Assembly (NCBI RefSeq): GCF_900162825.1
Contig: NZ_FUGE01000124.1
Coordinates: 1-44,080 of the forward strand
Source of the DNA: Psychrobacter piechaudii
GTDB taxonomy: Bacteria; Pseudomonadota; Gammaproteobacteria; Pseudomonadales; Moraxellaceae
Direction of reading: 5' to 3'
DNA: 44,080 nucleotides
Of the stretch, positions 36,531 to 44,080 are shown in pieces. The position numbers and the translations under genes are program-made. A model generated the notes under the pieces. The model saw nothing but the letters and a program-made list of their open reading frames with translations, did not search any database and was not told the DNA's origin. Each line of letters starts with the position of its first letter. Position 1 is the first letter of the stretch.

Positions 36531-36558
36531 GCCATCTTAAATTTAAGGTGGCTTTTTT
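36531..36558 (+). terminator. Hairpin terminator between ubiJ and ubiB
   Basis: GCCATCTTAA/TTAAGGTGGC with a G-U pair, then seven Ts. It implies that ubiB has its own promoter or depends on read-through. Confidence 0.7.
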
Positions 36559-36738
36559 TATGAGACTTTTTTATGAAGCTATTTTACTGATAATTTCATT
36601 CACTTTGTCTTCTCTAAGCGGCTTCAGCCATTCTTAAAATACTTCTCCCGTGGTATCATTAAAACCAATTATTTAAGCTTATTAAGGCTCCGTAGTGAGT
36701 CATGGCTTTGTTTATACTCCTGATATGGGTTGCTCCAC

Positions 36739-38382
36739 ATGCTGTTATCTCATCGCAAAAGACTACTTGAGCTTTGGCGCATCGCCGCTCTTCACCGCCT
36801 CGATACCCACCTTCCCCTAGAAGAAGCTCCCCAGCTACAATCTGTAGCACGTATGATTAAATCTCACCCCGCTGCTTGGGGCAAAAAGCATCAGCCAAAT
36901 GGGGTGAAGCTTGCGCTAGAAGAAATGGGAACGTTATTCCTTAAACTGGGTCAACTTCTGTCTACTCGTCGCGACCTCGTTCCCCCTGAGATTATCGAGC
37001 AATTGGTTCAGCTTCAGGACCGAGTGAAGCCCTTCGATGTCAATATTGCCATCGCCCAAATCGAAGACCCAAAATTTGGCCTAGGCAAATCCATTAATGA
37101 ATTGTTTTCTCGCTTTGATACCAAGCCTTTAGCCGCAGCGTCTATTGCCCAAGTGCATACCGCTGCTTTGCATGATGACCGTGAGGTGGTGGTCAAAGTG
37201 GTCAGGCCCGATATTCGTGAGCGTATTGTCTCTGACTTTGAGCTACTACGTGACCTAGCACAGTGGGCTTCTGCTCGTATTGAAGCGGCACGTGCGGTGC
37301 GTATTATCGAAGTGGTAGAAGACTATCGTCAAATTATGCTCAATGAGTTGGACTTAACCTTTGAGGCGGACAATACCACTAAGATGCGCAATAATTTCTT
37401 AGGCTCTGCGATGATGTATGTGCCTGAGGTTTATGCCGCTTCAAAAAGCGTGATGGTCATGGAGCGTATTGTGGGTGTGCCCATCTCGCAGACTCAAGTC
37501 TTCGATGAATTAGATTATGACCGTGCTGCTCTAGCAGAAAAAGGGCTAACCATCTTCTTTACTCAGGTTTTCCGCGACAACTTCTTCCATGCAGACATGC
37601 ACCCAGGAAATGTCTTCGTCGAAACCTTGCCAGCAGATACCCCAGAGCCTTATCGCTTCTACCCCAGATATATTGGCCTTGATTGCGCCATCATGGGCGA
37701 ATTATCAAAAGAAGATCAGATGATAGTGGCCCGTATGTTACTGGCAGTGATGAATAATAACTTCAGCAACTTGGTGGATATTGTGAGCCGAGCGGGCTGG
37801 ATATCGCCCAATACCGATAAGCATGCCTTAACCCGTGACATGCGCCGGACTGTTTCGCCTATGGTCTTAAAGCCCATTAATGAAATAGATTTCGCAGGGG
37901 TGTTGATGCAAATCTTAGACATCGCTCGTCGCCATCATATGAGCATTCCCCCTCAGCTTATGCTACTCCTAAAAACCTTAGTACACGTTGAAGGTCTTGG
38001 TCGCGACTTATATCCTGATCTTGATATTTGGTCTTTGGCCAAGCCAATTTTGACCGGGTGGGTAAAAGAGCAACTTGACCCTGCTCGTAATATGCGTGAG
38101 CTGCGTGAACAGTTACCTGAACTATTGCTGTCAACCGCTCAGGTTCCTAAGCTATTGGATCAAGGGTTACAAAGCATGGCCTCACAAGGGGCAAGGCAAG
38201 ACCAGCAGCTACGAGAAATACAGCAAATTCGTGCTGATATGCTAAATGACAGACGCAAGGACTGGATTGCCTTAGCTGGCTTCGTTATCAGTGTGGCTGT
38301 AGCCACACAGGTCATCGCTTGGCTATCACCTGTATTTTATATCCTAGCCATTTTGTTTGTGCTATGGCGTATCTTAGGCTAG
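36739..38382 (+). CDS. ubiB: Ubiquinone biosynthesis ATPase UbiB
   Basis: An atypical protein-kinase-fold ATPase that supports ubiquinone synthesis at the membrane. UbiB hallmarks are FLKLGQLLSTRRDLVP (KxGQ motif), the Ala-rich loop LAAASIAQVHTA, FFHADMHPGNVFV and IGLDCAIMG in place of the kinase DFG. Two C-terminal helices (about 510-547) anchor it. I start at ATG 36739; a TTG at 36730 adds three residues without benefit. A weak GGGT lies upstream. Confidence 0.95.
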   Translation: MLLSHRKRLLELWRIAALHRLDTHLPLEEAPQLQSVARMIKSHPAAWGKKHQPNGVKLALEEMGTLFLKLGQLLSTRRDLVPPEIIEQLVQLQDRVKPFDVNIAIAQIEDPKFGLGKSINELFSRFDTKPLAAASIAQVHTAALHDDREVVVKVVRPDIRERIVSDFELLRDLAQWASARIEAARAVRIIEVVEDYRQIMLNELDLTFEADNTTKMRNNFLGSAMMYVPEVYAASKSVMVMERIVGVPISQTQVFDELDYDRAALAEKGLTIFFTQVFRDNFFHADMHPGNVFVETLPADTPEPYRFYPRYIGLDCAIMGELSKEDQMIVARMLLAVMNNNFSNLVDIVSRAGWISPNTDKHALTRDMRRTVSPMVLKPINEIDFAGVLMQILDIARRHHMSIPPQLMLLLKTLVHVEGLGRDLYPDLDIWSLAKPILTGWVKEQLDPARNMRELREQLPELLLSTAQVPKLLDQGLQSMASQGARQDQQLREIQQIRADMLNDRRKDWIALAGFVISVAVATQVIAWLSPVFYILAILFVLWRILG

Positions 38383-38444
38383 ATGTCAGCTGAGTACCTA
38401 ACTATATACAAGATGAATAAATCATTAAATTACCATTTACATTT

Positions 38445-38504
38445 AGGCTGACCGCCAATAATGGCAGTCAAACCGATGATTATCGTTAGCCAAGCTGTCA
38501 GCCT
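38445..38504 (+). other. Structured element between ubiB and alr
   Basis: AGGCTGAC (38445-38452) pairs perfectly with GTCAGCCT (38497-38504). Inside, CGAT-N4-ATCG forms a small hairpin. TGAC (38449-38452) can instead join GTCA (38467-38470) in a local hairpin with GCC/GGC. No T-run follows. It may be an alr leader or a non-standard ubiB 3' end. Confidence 0.35.
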
Positions 38505-38549
38505 ATATTAGTTATTTCCATTCTTTAGATATCTTAGTGAGTGTTAACC

Positions 38550-39695
38550 ATGCGTAATGCCTCAATTACTATAAACTCTGCTGCTCTAACCCATAACTTA
38601 AACCAAGTCATAAAAAAAATCCCTGAAAAAACCAAAGTTTTGGCAATGGTAAAAGCAGATGCTTACGGTCATGGGGTCAAGCACTGTATTCTAAGTTTGC
38701 AGCAAGCAGATGCTCTAGGTGTGGCCTGCTTTGATGAAGCGAAGCAGATTCGCAGTTTGGGCTGGCAAAAAGGCATAGTGCTGATCGAAGGGGTATTTAG
38801 TCAACAAGAATGGGCAGAGTCTATTGAGGCTGACTGTCAAAGTATTATTCATCATCAAAAGCAAGTACAGTGGGCTGTAGATCAGTTACCTGCCGCTGAC
38901 TCTGCTTGCCGAACTTTGTGGCTTAAATTAAATACAGGCATGAACCGCTTAGGTTTTGAACCTGAAGAGATTGTAGCCGTAGCAAAAACTCTGGTTGATG
39001 CCGGATATAATCTTATCCTAACCAGCCACTTTGCCAATGCTGATCGCCCTGACCATCCCTCTAACGTCAATCAAATTAAGATATTTACTGAGGCCTTAAC
39101 CGAATTAAGAGAACAAGTAGATAGCAATATTAAAGCCTCTTTATGCAACTCAGCCGGTATCCTAAACTTTCCCGAGTGCCATTTTGACTGGGTACGTCCT
39201 GGCATTATGCTTTATGGCAGCACACCTTTAGAGGGCATCAGTGCTCGGGATTTACAATTAAAACCCGTCATGACTTTTGCAGCTAGCTTAATGGCGATTC
39301 ATAACATTGCGGCTGGAGCGCCGGTAGGCTACGGCAGTCGTTTTGTCGCCAACCGTCCTATTGTTAAAGGTATTGTTAGTATTGGCTATGGTGACGGCTA
39401 TCCTCGAGTGGTTGATGGCTCAGCCTGGGTTACTGTGAAGCAGATGGCCAGTGATAGCACCGAATCTGAGACGACAGTAAGTTATAAATGTCCAGTCATT
39501 GGACGGGTGGCCATGGACATGATTGCCATCGATTTAACTGAAGTCCCTAACCCTATGGTGGGCTACAAGGTTGTCTTATGGGGGGATCCAGAGCAAGCAG
39601 AACCTAGTGTCGATGAAATTGCCAACTCCGCTCATACTTTAGGCTATGAATTATTATGCCGAGTGACACAGCGCCCTACTCGTGTGGTAATTTAG
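38550..39695 (+). CDS. alr: Alanine racemase
   Basis: A PLP enzyme that makes D-alanine for peptidoglycan. The PLP lysine is K35 in AMVKADAYGHG; the catalytic Tyr lies in SIGYGDGYPR; substrate-site blocks are KLNTGMNRLGF, SHFANAD and VGRVAMDM-like VIGRVAMDMIAIDL. At 381 residues it is slightly longer than usual, through an insert before CPVIGRV (QMASDSTESETTVSY). The start is ATG 38550; GTG 38541 is in frame but no better placed. It could encode either the Alr or the DadX isozyme, and there is no dadA neighbour. Confidence 0.94.
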   Translation: MRNASITINSAALTHNLNQVIKKIPEKTKVLAMVKADAYGHGVKHCILSLQQADALGVACFDEAKQIRSLGWQKGIVLIEGVFSQQEWAESIEADCQSIIHHQKQVQWAVDQLPAADSACRTLWLKLNTGMNRLGFEPEEIVAVAKTLVDAGYNLILTSHFANADRPDHPSNVNQIKIFTEALTELREQVDSNIKASLCNSAGILNFPECHFDWVRPGIMLYGSTPLEGISARDLQLKPVMTFAASLMAIHNIAAGAPVGYGSRFVANRPIVKGIVSIGYGDGYPRVVDGSAWVTVKQMASDSTESETTVSYKCPVIGRVAMDMIAIDLTEVPNPMVGYKVVLWGDPEQAEPSVDEIANSAHTLGYELLCRVTQRPTRVVI

Positions 39696-39730
39696 CCCTC
39701 ACTAACAACTGAGGACTCTTGAGACCAGCT

Positions 39731-39780
39731 ACATTTAGATTAACTGTATTGTTATTATCTGCATTTAGATTAACTGCATT
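39731..39780 (+). repeat. 20-base direct repeats upstream of argF
   Basis: 39731-39750 and 39761-39780 are identical at 18 of 20 positions (core CATTTAGATTAACTG) and start 30 bases apart, about three helical turns. A perfect 14-base palindrome CATTTATATAAATG (39777-39790) overlaps the end of the second. Confidence 0.55.
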
Positions 39781-39803
39781 TATATAAATGATAGCGAACT
39801 ATT

Positions 39804-39831
39804 TTCACATAGCCAAAAAGTTCGTTATACT
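39804..39831 (+). promoter_or_regulatory. argF: Predicted promoter of argF
   Basis: TTCACA (39804-39809), 16-base spacer, TATACT (39826-39831): five of six matches to the sigma-70 consensus in each box. The direct repeats and palindrome lie just upstream. Confidence 0.55.
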
Positions 39832-39896
39832 GACAGTTTAGTCAATTATTTTTTGGAACCTTCTACCTAAATTAACTGTTATTTAAAGAGAGCCAC

Positions 39897-40817
39897 ATGA
39901 GCGTGCGTCATTTTTTAACTCTACTCGATTTATCTCCAACCGAGCTTGAAGCCTTAATTAGGCGTGCAAGTGAGCTTCGAAAGATGCAACATGCTGGCGA
40001 AGTGTATCAACCCTTTGTAGGTCGTACGTTAGGTATGATCTTTGAAAAATCCTCTACCCGCACTCGTATCTCGTTTGAGACCGGTATGGGACAGTTTGGG
40101 GGACACGCTATCTTTTTATCACCCAAAGATACGCAACTGGGTCGTGGCGAACCTATTGAAGATTCGGCTAGGGTAATTTCAAGCATGGTCGATCTCATTA
40201 TGATTCGTACCTTTGAGCATGAAAAAGTAGAAAGGTTTGCCGAGTACTCTTCGGTGCCTATCATCAATGCTTTAACAGATGATTTCCATCCCTGCCAATT
40301 ATTAGCGGACATGCAGACCTATTATGAGCACCGTGGTAGCATCAAAGATAAAATCGTCACCTGGGTGGGTGATGGTAATAATATGTGCTCTTCATTTATG
40401 GCCGCTGCCCATCAATTTGGCTTTGAGCTAAGGGTTGCTGCCCCTTACGGCTTTGAACCGAACCCAGATTTAATGGAAAGGTTCAAACACTGTGTAAGCT
40501 TAGTAGAAGACGTCCAGGAGGCGGCTAAAGACGCTCACCTAATCGTTACCGATGTCTGGGCCAGTATGGGTCAAGAAAGCGAGCAGAACACGCGTGCCCG
40601 TCGTTTCGCTCCTTACCAAGTAACGCCTTCTTTGTTGGATAAAGCAGACCCTGATGTATTATTCATGCACTGCTTGCCCGCACACCGTGGGGAGGAAATC
40701 TCACATGACCTACTTGATGATCCACGTTCTGTAGTCTGGGATGAAGCAGAAAACAGATTGCACGCCCAAAAAGCTTTAATGGAATTTTTATTAAAAGATA
40801 AAATCAAACTAAGCTAA
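39897..40817 (+). CDS. argF: Ornithine carbamoyltransferase
   Basis: Condenses carbamoyl phosphate with ornithine to citrulline in arginine synthesis. Carbamoyl-phosphate site SSTRTR (52-57) and HPCQ (131-134); ornithine-binding and catalytic [12 protein letters not shown] near the C-terminus; [11 protein letters not shown] also fits. Its 306 residues match the biosynthetic enzymes. An AGAGAG lies just upstream of the ATG. Single gene with its own promoter and terminator. Confidence 0.96.
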   Translation: MSVRHFLTLLDLSPTELEALIRRASELRKMQHAGEVYQPFVGRTLGMIFEKSSTRTRISFETGMGQFGGHAIFLSPKDTQLGRGEPIEDSARVISSMVDLIMIRTFEHEKVERFAEYSSVPIINALTDDFHPCQLLADMQTYYEHRGSIKDKIVTWVGDGNNMCSSFMAAAHQFGFELRVAAPYGFEPNPDLMERFKHCVSLVEDVQEAAKDAHLIVTDVWASMGQESEQNTRARRFAPYQVTPSLLDKADPDVLFMHCLPAHRGEEISHDLLDDPRSVVWDEAENRLHAQKALMEFLLKDKIKLS

Positions 40818-40850
40818 CTTGTCCACCATATAAATTGTCGTTAATAATAT

Positions 40851-40886
40851 AAAAAGGCTAAGTCATTAAATAACTTAGCCTTTTTT
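40851..40886. terminator. Terminator of argF, shared with the hydrolase gene
   Basis: AAAAAGGCTAAGT/ACTTAGCCTTTTT stem with nine-base loop. A- and T-runs on the two sides allow use from both directions. Confidence 0.9.
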
Positions 40887-40937
40887 ATTGGCTCAGGATT
40901 TGAGCTTAACACATTACCCTTATATAAGGATGTCTGG

Positions 40938-41771
40938 TTAAGCAATAACCTGCGTTAAGAAGGTACTTATCACCTCATTTAATTGCTCTGGCTGCTCTAC
41001 TGGGGTACTGTGCCCCGAGTGCTTAATCACTGCTAGCTTCGAGCCGCTAATAGCAAAGTGCATTTTCTGTGCTTCTTCATAAGGGGTGGGTTTGTCTTCA
41101 TCCCCCACCACAATCAAGGTTGGTAAGGTAATTTGAGGCAAGCGGCTTAATACCTCATCACGCTCTATAACCCCAATGGTGGCTCTAGCAGCCCCTTTCT
41201 TATCGTTTCGCTTCAGGTGCTCAAGCCAAGTTTTATATTCTTGCTTACGCGACTTATCGTTTAAAAACGTCTCACCAAACATAATGGGCATCACCTTTTT
41301 ACTGATCCGTTTAACCCCTAACCAGTGAATCGCCTTTAGCAGCTTTTCATAACCCGCTTTCTTTTCTGGGCTTTCAGCTTCCGCTGCTGTGTCTAACAAA
41401 ATCAAAGACTGCAATAAGTCTGGGCGCTTTAACGCCACACGCTGTGCGACATAACCGCCCATAGATAGGCCAACGAAATGGCATTTTTTAATCTGTAATG
41501 CTTCTAATAAAGCGATGGCATCGTCTGCTAAGCTGTCCATATCATAACCAGACTTGGTGATTTCAGATTTACCTTGTCCTCGAAAATCGAAGGCAATACA
41601 GCGATAATCTGGTTTGAAATGCTCTACTTGTTTGTCATAAAGGTGGGTGCCCCATAATAGCCCATGTGCAAATAGCATCACAGGTTTTTGTTGCTCTGGG
41701 GGTAGGTTGGCTTGTTCAGGAGCACTGTCTTCGTAATAAATTTCAGCGCCATTAAGGGAGAGGATAGGCAT
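40938..41771 (-). CDS. Alpha/beta-hydrolase
   Basis: A soluble alpha/beta-hydrolase fold enzyme of unknown substrate. The oxyanion region is FAHGLLWGTHLYD, the nucleophile elbow GLSMGG (S103), the acid lies in VVGDEDKPTP (D226 most likely), and the catalytic His is H254 in KHSGHSTPVEQ. FDFRGQGKS is typical of the esterase/enol-lactonase-like branch. The cap region (about 130-200) is Lys-rich. No signal peptide. AGGA precedes the ATG. Esterase or lactonase are possible, but the sequence does not decide. Confidence 0.85.
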   Translation of the reverse strand: MPILSLNGAEIYYEDSAPEQANLPPEQQKPVMLFAHGLLWGTHLYDKQVEHFKPDYRCIAFDFRGQGKSEITKSGYDMDSLADDAIALLEALQIKKCHFVGLSMGGYVAQRVALKRPDLLQSLILLDTAAEAESPEKKAGYEKLLKAIHWLGVKRISKKVMPIMFGETFLNDKSRKQEYKTWLEHLKRNDKKGAARATIGVIERDEVLSRLPQITLPTLIVVGDEDKPTPYEEAQKMHFAISGSKLAVIKHSGHSTPVEQPEQLNEVISTFLTQVIA

Positions 41772-41917
41772 GGGTTTGACGTCCTTGTCAGTCGGTTAAT
41801 AAATAAGTGGCAAAAATAAATTCGTCGTTATCAATACGAGATCCTAAAACTAACGACAAATTGCTATTACTTCTTTATTTAACCATAAACCCAGTAGCAG
41901 TAGAGTATTAATTTATA

Positions 41918-42577
41918 TTAACGCTGTAACAGCTCTACCCCTGTTGATTTAGCAATTAATAGCTTATCTGCTTGATTGGCGGCAAAGATACCATTACATA
42001 CCACCCCCACGATATTGTTTAGAGTTTGTTCCATCTCGCTGGCACTGGTGATTTCAAGATTATAAGTATCTAAAATCAGGTTTCCATAATCGGTCACAAA
42101 GCCTTCACGGTACACCGGCTCACCGCCCAATTTGACCAATTCACGAGCCACATATGAGCGTGCTTGTGGTAAAACTTCGATTGGAACTGGGAACTCACGG
42201 CCTAGTTGAGTGACCCATTTGCTTTCATCGACCAAACACAAGAACTGTTTTGAGGCGGCTGCCACAATCTTTTCACGAGTTAAGGCACCACCGCCGCCTT
42301 TAATTAACTGCAGATTAGGATTAACCTCATCAGCACCATCAATATAAAGGTCTAGCTCACCCACATAGTTTAGGTCCATCACCTCTATTCCCAAAGCTTC
42401 TAACTTATCTTGGGTTACTTTGGAGCTGGCCACAGCCCCTTTTAAATTCACTTGCGGCAATAATTTAATCAAGCAGTTCACAGTACTGCCCGTGCCCACA
42501 CCCAGGATCATTCCGTCGTCAATTGAGGCCAATGCGGCTTTTGCGACTTCTTGTTTAAGCTTTAGTTGCTGACTCAT
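41918..42577 (-). CDS. rpiA: Ribose-5-phosphate isomerase A
   Basis: Interconverts ribose-5-phosphate and ribulose-5-phosphate in the pentose phosphate pathway. The phosphate loop is [42 protein letters not shown] carries the catalytic Asp, Glu and Lys residues; then [11 protein letters not shown]. The 219 residues match the family. AAGGG precedes the ATG. The tnpB element ends about 40 bases upstream of its start, so its native promoter may have been replaced or displaced. Confidence 0.96.
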   Translation of the reverse strand: MSQQLKLKQEVAKAALASIDDGMILGVGTGSTVNCLIKLLPQVNLKGAVASSKVTQDKLEALGIEVMDLNYVGELDLYIDGADEVNPNLQLIKGGGGALTREKIVAAASKQFLCLVDESKWVTQLGREFPVPIEVLPQARSYVARELVKLGGEPVYREGFVTDYGNLILDTYNLEITSASEMEQTLNNIVGVVCNGIFAANQADKLLIAKSTGVELLQR

Positions 42578-42615
42578 AGCTGCCCTTTTTATGTATGCAA
42601 TTAATAAGGTGTAAA

Positions 42616-42750
42616 TTGACTTCCTCCCCTCGCTAAACCGAGGGGATTCCTACAACTAGACGGTCAAGCCCGACCGCAAGGATGTTCTTAGCAGCATTGA
42701 TATCTCTATCATGCCATGTGCCACACTTAGCACAAGTCCATCCTCTTATT
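42616..42750 (-). ncRNA. Predicted omega RNA (reRNA) scaffold at the tnpB 3' end
   Basis: TnpB nucleases use an RNA from the 3' end of their own gene and the element right end. Here the tnpB stop codon lies in the loop of a CCCCTCG/CGAGGGG hairpin (42626-42645), a typical right-end structure. The 5' limit is a guess. The guide would be read from flanking DNA just below 42616. Confidence 0.3.
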
Positions 42751-43739
42751 CGCAAACCTGCTCTACCTTTTGGACTACTGTCACTTATTTTATGGCAGCA
42801 CGAGCAGGTCTGGGTAGTGTAACTCTCATTTACGATCTCAAACTGACAACCTGCATACTTGCATTTATATTCCAGTTGTCGTTTAAGTTCAAACCAACCT
42901 GCATCGTATGTCGATTTAGCGAGCTTGGTTTTTTTAGTTGTAAATGAGCGTGATTTAACATCACCAACTACAATCAAGGCATTGTCTTTAACAAGCTTGG
43001 TGGTGAATTTATGAATTAAGTCTAATCTTGTATTTTTAATTTTGGCATGGATTGCTTTAACACGTTTTTTATTCTTAGCACGCTGGGCGGTTGCTAATTT
43101 ATTCGCCCATTTTTGGGTTTGTTTGATAGTGAGTTTATCACCCATTGAGGTAGTAGCAGACTCTTTTAAACCTAAGTCAATACCAATGCTGCCCATACCA
43201 CTGGCTAGTTTGGGGTAGTCTTTAACAGTGATACACGCATACCAACGATTACGACTGTCTTGTACTATCTCAAGCGTGTTGATTTGATATAGGCTTAGGT
43301 TGTAGCTATCGAATACATCTATGATAAGCTTTTGACCTTTAGAAAGCGAGAGTTGTATTGTTGATTTAAGTGTTTTTTTGCCTGTTTGTCTTGTACTTAG
43401 ATACTTGATAGCAGACTTTTTAAAGGGTATCCAGCCCAGTGATTTACGTTTGGCATCAGGACGATTGCTGCGCCAGTTAAGTTTGGCTTTTTTAAACTGT
43501 TTGCGAGCCTTGGCGTGAGTCTCATTGATAGCTTGTAAGGTCTGACTGTGTAATCCTAAATACTCACCGCTTCCTTTGGTATACTCACTTAGATCATAAG
43601 CACTAAAAAACTTACCGGTACGTTTTAGATGCTCAAAGCTTAACGCATTAACATAGTTCCACACGAAGTTTACTGAACCGCTTAGACGATTCAGCTCTTT
43701 TATGTGCTTGTCTTTAATGCGTAGTTTGAGGGTTTTCAT
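42633..43739 (-). CDS. tnpB: TnpB RNA-guided endonuclease
   Basis: A transposon-encoded RNA-guided nuclease ancestral to Cas12. The N-terminal helix-turn-helix-like region includes [15 protein letters not shown]. The RuvC-like parts are [12 protein letters not shown] with D188, [13 protein letters not shown] (254-266), and [12 protein letters not shown] with D346. The zinc finger uses CSCC (312-315) and CAKC (336-339). At 368 residues it appears intact. The RuvC-II glutamate normally found as xEDL is Gly259 here; E305 in [12 protein letters not shown] is the likely substitute, as in other TnpBs of this branch. Reads toward rpiA. Confidence 0.93.
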   Translation of the reverse strand: MKTLKLRIKDKHIKELNRLSGSVNFVWNYVNALSFEHLKRTGKFFSAYDLSEYTKGSGEYLGLHSQTLQAINETHAKARKQFKKAKLNWRSNRPDAKRKSLGWIPFKKSAIKYLSTRQTGKKTLKSTIQLSLSKGQKLIIDVFDSYNLSLYQINTLEIVQDSRNRWYACITVKDYPKLASGMGSIGIDLGLKESATTSMGDKLTIKQTQKWANKLATAQRAKNKKRVKAIHAKIKNTRLDLIHKFTTKLVKDNALIVVGDVKSRSFTTKKTKLAKSTYDAGWFELKRQLEYKCKYAGCQFEIVNESYTTQTCSCCHKISDSSPKGRAGLRIRGWTCAKCGTWHDRDINAAKNILAVGLDRLVVGIPSV

Positions 43740-43839
43740 GCCTTTAGTATGGCGAGGTTAATTTTAACTTACAACCCTTTAACGGCTTCTTACGACAGTG
43801 TGTGTCGCCTTATATCCACCCCCTGAAGTGCATAGGTAT

Positions 43840-44080
43840 CTACACAAATTTACTAGCGGCATCAGCGAATTCACGTAGTTTGTCAGGGGGATAATGATTT
43901 ACCAGTTCGGTAAAATTAAGCCACTGGAACAATCCTGCCATCACAGCAGGTGCGGTTATTGGTTTGCTGCGTTTCATTTGTCGACCTGAGAGGCGCACTA
44001 AAAACAAAGCAAACTCTTGTGACTGTTTATCAGATGCTTGCATAATACGCCACACGAGCGTACAAGCCTGAGAAGCAATT
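43840..44080 (-). CDS. Partial hypothetical protein (C-terminal part)
   Basis: The frame is open to the right window edge, so only the last 80 or so residues are visible. The sequence is soluble and helical (SQEFALFLVRLSGRQMKRS, then TAPAVMAGLFQWLNF and PDKLREFADAASKFV). Family not recognised. It lies just beyond the left end of the tnpB element on the same strand; insertion may have affected its 3' end, but the ending looks natural. Confidence 0.5.
   Translation of the reverse strand, partial: IASQACTLVWRIMQASDKQSQEFALFLVRLSGRQMKRSKPITAPAVMAGLFQWLNFTELVNHYPPDKLREFADAASKFV

Larger units (their letters stand above)
42616..43815 (-). mobile_element. IS200/IS605-group element carrying only tnpB
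   Basis: One tnpB and no tnpA. The right end has the hairpin at 42626-42645; the probable left end has a hairpin CGACA-GTGTG-TGTCG at 43793-43807. As in this group there are no terminal inverted repeats or target duplication to fix the limits, so both boundaries are approximate. Without its own TnpA transposase it can move only if TnpA is supplied in trans. Confidence 0.65.

Noticed and set aside
38445-38504. tRNA-like cloverleaf
   Set aside because: It is too short, lacks a T-loop and a CCA-type acceptor, and the inner stems do not have tRNA spacing.
39777-39790. ArgR box before argF
   Set aside because: The palindrome CATTTATATAAATG lacks the TGAAT/ATTCA half-sites of the gammaproteobacterial ARG box.
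42633-43739. Type V CRISPR effector (Cas12)
   Set aside because: Size, zinc finger and end hairpins are those of a transposon TnpB; no CRISPR array or cas1/cas2 is nearby.

Overview
The window looks like chromosomal core-genome DNA from a gammaproteobacterium of the family Moraxellaceae, most likely Psychrobacter. This is inferred from a moderate AT bias, AT-rich intergenic gaps, protein sequences of gammaproteobacterial type (yibN-grxC-secB, rplM-rpsI, petABC-sspAB and ubiE-J-B clusters), and Gln/Asn/Ser-rich extensions on several housekeeping proteins. No database search was possible, so the genus is an inference. Nearly every gene is intact. No tRNA, rRNA, CRISPR array or prophage was seen.

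Layout. 1-1.8 kb: an AlaA-type aminotransferase fused behind a Cro/XRE-type HTH domain, preceded by a dense set of palindromes. 1.9-8.3 kb: glnS, a small unknown gene, a cyclophilin lipoprotein, lpxH, orn and rsgA. 8.4-10 kb: the yibN-like rhodanese, grxC and secB (redox and protein export). 10.1-15.9 kb: adk, then ccmF-ccmG-ccmH-ccmI on the minus strand (late cytochrome c maturation). 16.3-20.8 kb: a DUF445 membrane protein, divergent mrdA (PBP2), then rsmD. 21-22 kb: rplM-rpsI behind a structured leader. 22.2-26.9 kb: petABC (cytochrome bc1), sspA-sspB and a TRIC-like channel. 27-34.3 kb: recJ, a DUF697-like protein, the phosphate transporter pit, the polyphosphate:AMP phosphotransferase pap, and an FFLEELY-motif protein. 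34.6-38.4 kb: ubiE-ubiJ-ubiB (ubiquinone synthesis). 38.5-42.6 kb: alr, argF, an alpha/beta hydrolase and rpiA. 42.6-43.8 kb: an IS200/IS605-type element carrying only tnpB, inserted just upstream of rpiA. The right edge holds the 3' end of an unknown gene.

Several genes serve one respiratory theme: ccmFGHI mature c-type cytochromes, petC encodes one (cytochrome c1), petAB complete the bc1 complex, and ubiEJB make its quinone substrate. Phosphate uptake (pit) sits beside polyphosphate use (pap), and adk and pap both interconvert AMP and ADP.

The least ordinary signals are: (1) the HTH-AlaA fusion, with two identical ATGCAA-N7-TTGCAT palindromes and two further palindromes in its upstream region; (2) leaders upstream of rplM, ubiE and alr in which one arm can pair with either of two partners, suggesting RNA switches; (3) the tnpB, whose RuvC-II glutamate is replaced and whose predicted guide RNA would run toward rpiA; and (4) a cyclophilin gene that may be translated as both a lipoprotein and a cytoplasmic form. 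Starts were moved from the longest ORF for the cyclophilin, grxC, adk, mrdA, petA, ubiB and alr, using Shine-Dalgarno position and family N-termini.
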